Assembly: GCF_000764305.2 (NCBI RefSeq)
Contig: NW_025947067.1
Span: forward strand, 186,001-250,000
DNA from: Hyalella azteca
Taxonomy: Eukaryota > Arthropoda > Malacostraca > Amphipoda > Hyalellidae
Length of the DNA: 64,000 nt
Reading direction: 5' to 3'
Positions 49,101 through 61,100 of this stretch are shown piece by piece. Numbering within the stretch: position 1 is the stretch's first letter; each line of letters opens with the position of its first letter. The translations under genes were made by a program, and so were the position numbers. Below the pieces are notes generated by a model that saw only the letters and a list, made by a program, of their open reading frames with translations, did no database searches and was not told where the DNA came from.

Positions 49101-52100
49101 GACATATTTTATTATGTAAATTATGTAACATATGATATGTGTTACACATTCACTTTATTATTTTAAGCATAAATATGTCATGATATAATTATTCTGTTTA
49201 GAATTGAAACGTTGAGCTGGCTCACTCTAGCTTGTGTTGGCATGACTTCATTCAAATTTATTACATAATTAATACTATGTTTTGCAACACTCAAGCCATA
49301 CTAGAACATTTAGTCATTTAGTAATACAGAAATATCACACAATATGTTTTTTTTCGAAACACTGGGCTAACTACGGTTAGTGTCGGCATTTAATTAAAGT
49401 TTATTACACCATAAATCGTGAAAATTAAAAAGGTGATTAAATGATAAACTGCGGAAATTTTAAACAACGCTTTAATTTATGTTATTGCACGAATATTCTT
49501 AGCAGTTCTATATAGGTTATGCAGCTGAAGTCCAGTTGGAAGACTTCAATCTCACCTGATCGTTAGGACTGAAGGCAGAGAGCAGTTGTCCGGAGCTGAA
49601 GTCCAGTTGGAAGACTTCAATCTCACCTGATCGTTAGGACTGAAGGCAGAGAGCAGTTGACCGGAGCTGAAGTCCAGTTGGAAGACCTCAATTTTCTGCT
49701 GCTGGCCGTACAACGATGGGCCGTTGACGCAGAACAGACGGCCTCCTGCACATCAAGAGATGGCCGTACAACTGCACTTATGTTAACAACACTCAAGCAA
49801 AATACAAAGAATCAAACATTACGTTATATTAATATCATCAATATTATCCAAAGAACATGAAAGATATTGTGAAAACGTCTTCGCCTGAATGTTGAAGGGT
49901 TTTATTTTATTTTTTAAATTCAAGTTTCTTACTTCCGAATCCTCGGGTGACTCATTATTATTTATAGTCTCCCAGCCCCTCACCGTTGACGGGACTACAG
50001 GTACAGTCAAGACACTCACCGTTGACGGGACTACAGGTACAGTCAAGACACTCACCGTTGACGGGACTACAGGTACAGTCAAGACACTCACCGTTGACGG
50101 GGGAATAAGCGACCGTGAAGAGCCTGCTGCCCCACTGGGGGAGCTTAACAACCCTCCTGAAGGCGGGGGCGTCGGAGGTGTCGTAGCACTGGAGGCGGCC
50201 GTTCTCGCGGTCGGCGACGCAGAGCTCGTCGTGGTCCTCAGCGAGGGCGAGGTCGTGGGGCACCACGAACACCCCCGCCGGCTGCCCCACCGCCGTCATC
50301 ATCAGACCTGCAACGGGTAATAATAATGATAATAATAATAATTACAATAGTAATAATAATAATACCCTGCCGCCGTCATGATCAGACCTGCAACGGGCGT
50401 CGGGCACTCAGAGAAATGTCACGGGCGTCGTCCAAATAGCGATATGCTTGAAGTATTTGTGTGAGTCATGCTGACTAAGAAGACCATTACATTGTTAAAA
50501 TGTCAAGAGCTTTACCCGTAACGCAAACTTATGGTATTAATGAACGGATAACTGCTTTACTTCGTACAATTGCATCACTAATATAGGTACGGTAATTGTG
50601 AGGTAGGGTAATGGCTGCTTCATCTTAAAGGAGAAAATAAGAGTAAAACTTGCCTTCAAAAGTGCTAGGCTTTGTGCAAAACGTAGCAAGATCCGAGGAA
50701 AAAACTAGAATGAGGGAAGATTACTCAAAATAATGAGGGAGAGTTACTCAAAATAATGAGGGAGAGTTATTCAAAATAATGAGGGAGAGTTATTCAAAAT
50801 AATGAGGGAGAGTTACTCAAAATATCGAGGGAGAGTTACCCTAAAAAATTAAGAAGCCTTGCTCAAAAAAGGTAAGATTTAATCCTGCAATGAGGTGTCT
50901 CACTGAGAACGTTGTTTTTAGGAGCAGCGCCGAACTGCGTGACGATGGAGCCGTCGCGCCGGAACTTGACGACGCGGCTGTTGCAGTAGCCGTCCGCTAC
51001 GAAGAAGTCCCCGTTCTTGAGCACCGCAACTGCAGCAGGCTTGCAGAAGTGACTCTTGTCGCTGCCTGGCTCCAGTCTGCACAGTGCACAATATATTATA
51101 TCCATATAATGACAAGAAAATAATACTTGAATGAAGTACATTGGCTTTGGCCGGTACCATAAATTAGACCTAAATAATGTTCATTGTTCACATCCAATAA
51201 TTACAATAAATTGAGCAGGGAGTGCAGGCAGACTCACAAGGTGCCCAGGGTGAGAAGAGGTTTGCCGTCCCCGAACTTCGGGGGGAACTTGAAGACCTGA
51301 TGCATGGCCACGTCCGTCACCCACAGATTGTCCTCAGCATCTACCGTCAGGCCGTGCGGCATGTAGAAACTGCGCTCAGTCAGGGGAAAATAATCAATTC
51401 CTGCAGGAATAATCTCGCTTGAAGGTGACAGACAAATACTCAATTCCTGAAGGAGTTGTTGTTGTAAGTATCGACCCTGGTAGTGGCCACTTGAGAGGAA
51501 GGTTGTAGGTCAGTATTTCAGGACACTCAGGCTACAGGAAGTTCTACCACCATCATTTGTTCGCTGACCCGCCAGAACCATTTAGTTCACATTTCGCAAC
51601 AACCTGGACAAGCCAGGTTCTCATTATCAAAACTGATTGGCTGAATGACTGAGATAGCCATGAGCTGACCATGTCCTGAGTGGGACAATTGGCATAGCTT
51701 CTACAAGGCCTCACTTGATGAGGCCTCCCATGACGAGGCATTCAATGTTACCATCATTGCACTCCCACCAAGCCATGCTACATCAACAAGTCATCCAACA
51801 GACACTAAATTATGGAGTGATATTTCCGGACGGTAACCTAATGATAATATGGGCTGATATTTACTGACAATAATAAAAATAAATGATTCAATTCACGCAA
51901 CAAATGATGATCACACTCATACTTTAGTCCTTGTGAATAATTGTCAGAACCCTAAAGTCCTTTTATTCCCTGAATTGTAGAGGGAGGTTGGTTACTGTTA
52001 TAATATGAACTTAGGTTAACTAATTTACTGTACTGGCATTCTAGGACTGTCAAGCTGACGATAGAAGCGGGACTACAAAACGTTTTCTTCTAGAAAGTTA

Positions 52101-55100
52101 TGGTGAATTTTTGAGCCGTTTTTTATAACTCGATCTCAAAATACTTGACATTTACTGGCAAGACACTCACAAGTCATGGCCACACTGCAGGAGCAGGGCC
52201 CCAGACACGGCGTCCAGCAGCAGGATGGTGTGCTGCTGTATGGGCCCCAGCACGGAGCTGTTGGCCAAGTAGTTGTCCGCCGTGAAGGACTCGCCGTCCC
52301 ACACTCGCCCGCCTCTGCACAACATGTCAACTGCCTTACTTCTTGTGAGGAGTCTACAGACTTCTAAATAGTGAAGAGTAGTAACAGATTTATGAAAAAT
52401 AACTGCTACCACTGCATTAGTGTCTGCCATCACTACACTACAGTGCCACCACTGCACCACAGTGCCTGCCACCACTGCACCACAGTGCCTGCCACCACTG
52501 CACTACAGTGCCACCACTGCACTACAGTGCCACCACTGCACTACAGTGCCACCACTGCACTACAGTGCCACCACAGCACACAGCTGCCGCACCTATGGAA
52601 GATGTAGACGTTGTTGTTGCTGTCCAGGTCGACGACAGTGCCTGCCACCACTGCACTACAGTGCCACCACTGCACTACAGTGCCACCACTGCACTACAGT
52701 GCCACCACTGCACTACAGTGCCACCACTGCACTACAGTGCCACAACAGCACACAGCTGCCGCACCTATGGAAGATGTAGACGTTGTTGTTGCTGTCCAGG
52801 TCGACGGCGGTCACTTGCCCCAACGTCGGCAGCGCAGGCGACTGCGCCCAGCCTGACTTCACCGCGTACTCTGCGAACAAATATTCTTGTATTGTGATAA
52901 CCCAAAAAATAACTAAATATCTATGCAAATGAATATATAAAATGAATTAGATTTTTTTAGTGTGAGAGCACAATAGTAATTATCCCGAGTAATTAATTGA
53001 AAAACTAATGTAAATAAATTGTTAAAAACTAAAATAAAGATAGCAGAAATTTTTTTTTAAATCAACCAATTCTCGGCAGTATACAGAAGGCCTACTGAGT
53101 GACTGATTTCAGTTACCAAACCGATGTTACGTATTTATCTGATTCTCTTTTATGCTTGTATCTTTGTCAAAATATCTGTAGACATGAATCATTGATGGCA
53201 TTCTTTAATAATCGCGGGTTCTTTTTCATCACTATCATTTTAAATTAAATGAAACATCCATTATTAAGTGAATAAAAAAAATAATTTGAGTTCATGACAA
53301 TTGCGGTAGGTACTAAAAACTTCTGACTTTACTTCCTAGTGAAAAACTTCCGTGTATTACTGACAATAGTTAAAGGTTATGCTTGATAAAAACATTATCT
53401 ATATGGCATGGTAGGTACAACACTTATTGTTACCTGTAACTGTGAGGGGGGCGGGTGTTGGTGTCACTGCGCTGAGTGAAAAACTTATGTGAATTAGTAA
53501 CAATAGTTGAAGGTTATGCTTGATAAAAACATTATTTATATGGTATGGTTGGTACAACACTCATAGTTACCAGTAACTGTGAGGGGGGCGGGTGTGGGTG
53601 TCCCTGCGTTGACCTGCTTGCCTGTCTTGCCCGCACCCACGGGCTTAGGGTGAAGCTTGAACTCATTTTCTGTAAATAATAATTTAGTTAATTACATGTA
53701 ATAATCTAAATTATGAGCGTATGACACACTATGGATCACATGCTCCTTATGTCCTTCATCACATATGGTTTATATATTTCAAATAAATGATGTATAAAAA
53801 TAAATTTGCTAATTCCACAGAATAACCAAAATTGTAAGCGATCGCATACGTTCGCGTGCTGAAAATAATAACTCGGTTGATTTCAAGTATTACTTAAACT
53901 ATTAAGCATATATAAAAATATGCATAGTTAATATCAAACAAATATTTCAGAATTAATAACCCTAAATTCCAAGTAATATTTGCAATTGTAAATCTTTAGG
54001 ATATTGTAGTTGAGGCTCATGTTATATTGTGCTGCAAATAACGCTGGCATTCAAATACAATGATATTATAAGGTAATATTGATTGAAATGTTTGCAAGAG
54101 GAATATAATAGTCAGCCCTGAATATTTTATTACATTCAGCCATTCAAATAACGTTCATTTTATAGCGTATGCCTATGAAACTACGCAGCCGTCAAAAAAA
54201 TCAGTACAACTAAATGCAGAAAACCGTAATTAGGCAGGGCAAAATACCAATAATTATTGAAAATGAATCGCACCAATAATTAGAGAAAAACAAACATGAC
54301 GTCATTCAAAATAAAATAATACAGTGCATCGACACAGGGCAACCGTTTGGAAAAAATCTGAAAATCTGAAGTAACAATTCATAACAGAAATAGAGACCAG
54401 ACCATAAATAGTTTCATAATGTGTTAACTGTACAGTAACACCAAACAAGTGAGAGGGCATTATGCTAATTATATTAAACATCGGGTAGGATGTTAAGGGA
54501 AAAGCAAGATATTCGCGTAAAAATACAGCGTCATGCACGTTCATTGCAGATATTTGACACAGAGGCAGAAAACTTCACAAAAATATCAACAGCAAATAAA
54601 AAGAAAGGCTTTGAGAAAAAATCCAGAAAATCTGGAATTTTAAGCCAAATACTCGCAGGAAAAATTGACCTTTGAACAATGAGGATTATAAAACAAATTG
54701 ATGTACTTTTAGAAAATTACAAACTTGGAGGGACGAAGCAGTATCTGCAAATAAAAAAACTTTTTTCTTAATTACACATACATATTATTACTTAGATGCA
54801 GAAGGATTAAACAAATGAGACGATAATAAATAAATAGAAGGCCGGCATCGCTAAACATGCACGGAGACTCGGCGCCTCAGCCAACCTCTCGCCGGCGCTT
54901 GCCCCCCAAAGTCTCCTCGCTCCCCATAGGGAGGCAAGCTCTCCCCAGCCTCCCACTGCGGGTACGCCTCCCCACTGGGGTAATACATCCCCCTCGAAAG
55001 GTCGAGTTGGAGATACGGCTGCTGGGGGACGACATGGTACTCTGCCTGGGGGTTAACCCCACCAGGATAGAGCTGTCTCCCTCTGGCAAGGGAATCATAG

Positions 55101-58100
55101 GGAGCCATGCCGCCCTGAGGCTTGGGGAAGCTAAGTTCCCCACGAGGATGCAAGGGTCTCTGACGAGCCCCGACGTACATCCCCCGCGGTCCCCAAGAGC
55201 TCACGGGTCTTCTCACGGGACTCACGCGGGACGCGGGGTACTCATAGTCGCTCGGGTCGACTGATCGACTTGCGTAATCCAGAAAATCTGAAATTTTAGG
55301 CCAGATACTTGCAATCGTGAGCCAGAAAATCTGCAATCGTGAGCCAGAAAATCCGCCATTGTGAGCCAGAAAAATTGTAATCGAGGGCCAGAGAACCTGC
55401 AATTGTGAGCCAGATACTTGCAAGCATGAGCCAGAGAAAATCCGCCATTGTGAGCCAGAAAACATATAATCGCGAGCCATAAAACTTGTAATCGAGGGCC
55501 GCAAAACCAGTAATTTTGCCAGAAAACCTGCAATTATGAGACAGAAGGCAAAAACTTTTTCTACGTCTGAAGAGAAGCTACCTTTCATGTTAGTCAAAGG
55601 AAAGAAATTCAAAGACAAACATGTTCCTTGTTCAGATCCAAAATTCCATAATTTATAATATGAACAATAATTAAATTAATTCACATGTAACTGATGTTTT
55701 AACGTACGAAAATAGTATAATACTGAAGAACAATACCACAGATTATATGTCTCGTTGAACCTTGAAGTGAAGTGTTAGTACAATGCTGATGAAAACGAAT
55801 GATGAGGTGAGATGAGAAGACGAATGATGAAGTACGTAAGATGACAAGACGAATGTTTGCACAGCTAAAGGGCAGTTAACAAAGCACCCATCTAGCCCAG
55901 TAAACGATTAACACGACATTAAATTCACCTTGAGGAGGAAGTTTTTCGTACTGGTGAGCTTTCTTCTCCACAGTGATGGGCTTGGGTTGCATGGTGACAG
56001 ACGCAGGCGCCATGGTGACCTCTGCAGTGGCGTGCGTCACTATAGGCGGTGAAGTCACCTCGCTGCTCTCGGCCAGAGGCTTGTATGTGACTGAGACGTT
56101 CTGAAAAAGACACTAAATAATGAATATGTGGGAAAAATTCAACAACAAAATGTACGTTAATGGAATACAGATAAAACGCGAGCAATATAGAAAACAACTA
56201 AATAGAGACATGGAATCGAGAAAAGAGCTAAATGGGGACTTTGGATAAATACAGAAAACAACATAATAAAGAAATGATATCAAGCAAAGAACAAAATAAG
56301 GACATTGGATAAAGAACGAGGCAGCAATTGGAGGCACACCTTGTTGGTGTTCTCGCCATGCGCCTTCATCTCTAGCATGGGGTTGGGGGGCAGCGGCAGG
56401 TCGTTGTCAGGAGGCAGGTTGGCCAGCACCTCAGGGAAGGCGTTGCCCCCACACACGGCGCCCTCCTGCCCCTTGTCCGTGTCCGTGTAGTACATCAGGT
56501 ACAAGTTGCACATCTCGTCGTTCTTTGTGCTTCCTGCGACCACACACGTACAATGTCAACACCGTTACTGACAATACTGAAATAGATGGTAAAAGCTGCG
56601 GAAATACAACACAGATATTAATAATCCTAGAGCAGATATTAAATGCTGGAACACGTGTCAGATATTGTCTCTAGTCTACACCATCAGGAGGAAGATCAAC
56701 GGATCTAAAGCGCATTCGCTCTCAGTTAGGAAAGCGAATGCAGAATGCAGTGGCTTGCTGCTTGAAGTTAGTAATGGTTCAATTACTATCTTTAAGCATT
56801 CAATTATATCAATGGTGATATAATCTTCATTAATGAGGTCTCAAGAGTCACATCCACCACGCACCTCTGCAACCTGTTGAGCAGCCGCGAGTGAGCTACA
56901 TAGGTAGATTCACGGCGAACTCCAATACTACCTCTACAACAGCAAGAACAAGGCACCCACTACCTCAACCCTCACATTACACCCATTGCCACAATACCCT
57001 CGATACACCCTGACCCATTGCCACGACCTTTACAATACACTTTTCCTCCCAATACATCTATTGAAAGACGTGTGGTGTAGTCCTTAGGAGGTACCTAGTA
57101 CTTAGATGTGCGGAAGAGTATGGGTAGATGTGCGTCACCATGTGGTACCCATGTATGTGGTGCGGTCCCCGTGGTACCTATATATGTGGTGCGGTCCCCG
57201 TGGTACCTATATACGTGGTGCGGTCCCCGTGGTACCTATATACGTGGTGTGGTCCCCATGGTACCTATATACGTGGTGCGGTCCCCGTGATACCTATGTA
57301 TGTGGTGCGGTCCCTGGCAGTAGAGTTGTAGGTGCAGCGGGAGGCGACGATGTCCTGAGGGGAGATGGTGAGCGCACGGTCCATGGGGTAGAAGGCCTGC
57401 GGCCACTGCGGGTTGCCCTTAGCGATCTTAGTGTACTCGCCGGTCTGCAACACGCGTACATCTTATATTGTGGTCGTTACAAGGCACGCCATTATTATAG
57501 GTTCCTTAAAGTATAATCAAAGTATTTTAGTTAATCATTTTATCAAATTGATAAACAACCATGCTGAATTGTGAGTTTTACAATAAGAAGACAAACTGGG
57601 GATAAACTCAAACATTAATTCCTGGAACACCGTTCATAATTTAGCTGTGTGGTCCTCACCTGCGTGTTGTACGTGTACCCAGACACCACAACCCCCAGCG
57701 TGTGGTCCTCACCTGCGTGTTGTACGTGTACCCCTGTCTCTTATACACATCTAGATGTGTATAAGAGACAGGGTCGCACTCGTCGTCGATGTTCTCCAGC
57801 TCGGAGAGCACCAAGTCCGACTCTGCTTCGTCTTCGTCGTCTACGACAGTGTGAAAAACTTTAAATTGACGGGAAATTTTAAGGTGGATTTAAGTTCATT
57901 TCAATATAAAAAAATGGTAATAATAATAAAAATAATTAGATGGGTACTCTTGAGTGTTAAAATCATAAATTATGCCACTAATTGCCTTCGATNNNNNNNN
58001 NNNNNNNNNNNNNNNNNNNNNNNNNNNNNNNNNNNNNNNNNNNNNNNNNNNNNNNNNNNNNNNNNNNNNNNNNNNNNNNNNNNNNNNNNNNNNNNNNNNN

Positions 58101-61100
58101 NNNNNNNNNNNNNNNNNNNNNNNNNNNNNNNNNNNNNNNNNNNNNNNNNNNNNNNNNNNNNNNNNNNNNNNNNNNNNNNNNNNNNNNNNNNNNNNNNNNN
58201 NNNNNNNNNNNNNNNNNNNNNNNNNNNNNNNNNNNNNNNNNNNNNNNNNNNNNNNNNNNNNNNNNNNNNNNNNNNNNNNNNNNNNNNNNNNNNNNNNNNN
58301 NNNNNNNNNNNNNNNNNNNNNNNNNNNNNNNNNNNNNNNNNNNNNNNNNNNNNNNNNNNNNNNNNNNNNNNNNNNNNNNNNNNNNNNNNNNNNNNNNNNN
58401 NNNNNNNNNNNNNNNNNNNNNNNNNNNNNNNNNNNNNNNNNNNNNNNNNNNNNNNNNNNNNNNNNNNNNNNNNNNNNNNNNNNNNNNNNNNNNNNNNNNN
58501 NNNNNNNNNNNNNNNNNNNNNNNNNNNNNNNNNNNNNNNNNNNNNNNNNNNNNNNNNNNNNNNNNNNNNNNNNNNNNNNNNNNNNNNNNNNNNNNNNNNN
58601 NNNNNNNNNNNNNNNNNNNNNNNNNNNNNNNNNNNNNNNNNNNNNNNNNNNNNNNNNNNNNNNNNNNNNNNNNNNNNNNNNNNNNNNNNNNNNNNNNNNN
58701 NNNNNNNNNNNNNNNNNNNNNNNNNNNNNNNNNNNNNNNNNNNNNNNNNNNNNNNNNNNNNNNNNNNNNNNNNNNNNNNNNNNNNNNNNNNNNNNNNNNN
58801 NNNNNNNNNNNNNNNNNNNACAGAGTGGTGTACTAACAGAGTGGTGTACTAACAGAGTGGTGTACTAACAGAGTGGTGTACTAACAGAGTGGTGTACTAA
58901 CAGAGTGGTGTACTAACAGTGTGGTGTACTAACAGTGTGGTGTACTAACAGAGTGGTGTACTAACAGAGTGGTGTACTAAAAGAGTGGTGTACTAACAGA
59001 GTGGTATACTAACAGAGTGGTGTACTAACAGAGTGGTGTACTAACAGAGTGGTGTAGTACTAACGGAGTGGTGGTGAGGGTCATGCTGAGGCCGGAGTGG
59101 TCGCTAATATCAGGGATGGCGGTGGCGTAGTGTATCTGCAAGGTCAGGTATTTGATCCAAGACGCGCCGCCGATCCTGAAGCCGACGCCCTGAGGCAGCG
59201 CCGTGGAGGGGGCGTTCTGCGCCCAGGCGTACATGATGCGCCCGTTGCTGCACACACCGTGGTGCCCGCAGTCCCTGGGGGGGGGATTAATGTGCATCAT
59301 GGACGATTACTCTATATACAATTACAGTAGATCTTCTACGTTATATGCGCTAAATACACATCATATACGCCCACTGCAATCTTACGGTCCATAATATACG
59401 CTTACTTTACTATTATTATAAATCACCCATACATTTAAACAATATAATCTTAACACCTTTAACCCTCTACCGCCTGACACGAGTAACCGGAGCAATATTG
59501 TTATGCGCCTACTTCCCAAAAAGGATACGTTCTAGTGAGCGCAAAATGACTTGCACTGATGGTTGTCGCCACGTACGAAAACTTTATACTGTTCTCTGTT
59601 GCGTACAAACGTCCTCAGGTTGCTACACTCAATAGTTTACGTATAATTTAAGTTGAATGTTATGTTCCCGGAGAGTGACACACAGCGGTAGAGGGTATAG
59701 GTATAGCCGGGCAGTTGCTCGCATCTGACGGCTCTACAGGTTGATAATTCCAGTGAAGGTAAACTGATAGTGGCTGAGAAGTAGTAATACATAAAAGCCT
59801 TTTTTCAACAAATAGATGTGAACAAATTGTCATGCATCCACTCCTGGATACACTTGACTTGATAAAAAGCCGACGTTCTAATGCCGCTGCTGTTAAATTC
59901 TTCCATTGTTTACTTTGTATGATCTGAATAATCAAATTGATGGAGCAGTAAAGTCAAGTAATGTTAGCTAAGACTCATTATAGTGTTGACGCGTCTATTG
60001 ATAAGGCAGCACACAGCACAGCCACACAAGTGTCCGCGCCTGCAGCTGCTGCTGACTCAGAAGCAACCGTCGCATAAACAACGAACATTCAAAGCTTTTC
60101 ATAGCTGCAGGACTGAAACATGGCTGTGCACAACTGACGGTTCCAGGAACACTAAAAAAAATGAAACATGGCACTTCACAAGAGGTTTCGCAGCAGTGAA
60201 TAAGCAGGCTCTTTGACTTCCAGTTCAGTGCACGACTCAGAAGCGAAAGTGCGTGCATTGTTCTTGCATTTTTTGGTCGACATACAGCACTTAGATATGA
60301 GATAAAACACCGAAAACGAAATAAAGAACTGAGAAACCAACTCACAAATTCTTGAGAATTAGCGGCACAGTCTTTCCCAAGACTATAGGAAAAAGACGTC
60401 TTCTTTTCTTTGAATCTGAAGAAACTGCGACTTTAGCAAGACTCGCTTCGATGCAATGAATGCGCTTAGTTTTCTCATTTTTGAAAGGCTTGTAAACCTC
60501 AATAAAATCTTGCGCTCTCACAGAGCCCTACTACTCGGTAATGAAGCGCAATGCTGTGAAACTCTCCCATAACTTATAACCAACCGACCAAGTATATATA
60601 GAATTAGCAATCAGTCTTAATTTAGCTATATTAACCTCAAGGAATATTTTCACAAATAGTCTACAAAGGCAAAAAATAAAAACAACTCATATAAGATATT
60701 ACAATTTCAATTGGAGACATTAGCGACTGAAGGTAACTGCAGTCAAGCAACACACTGTGCTGCGTGCCGGCGAGGCCTGATTACATCGTAATCGCTAAAA
60801 CCATTTCGATGAAGAAGTGATGAATTGACTTTGAAATTCTAGGTGAAAAAGAGAGGATTGCTCCCAACATGTTAATAGAATCCCAGACTCGAACCTTTAA
60901 AAACTGAAGGAAGGGCTGGGATTTGTTCCCGCCGGCCTAGCCTTGCTAAATTGTAACCGCATTTAGATAGCGACAATTCAATGAAAAAAAACTATGGGTC
61001 AAACTGTCCTAAATAATAACACACTGACTGCACTTAGATTTGATACCATCTTTGCTGGGCTAAACTGGGTCAGGATGACCCACACCAGGTTAAGAAGTGA

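Noticed and set aside
52420..52897. Plus-strand open frames with [16 protein letters not shown] repeats
   Set aside because: 19-bp repeat plus antisense of a PAM exon.
54857..55264. 135-codon plus-strand open frame
   Set aside because: Antisense shadow of the GC-rich PAM cassette exon.
57755..58868. Long plus-strand open frames of 284-365 codons
   Set aside because: They run through the N gap and begin in the Nextera adapter; not real.
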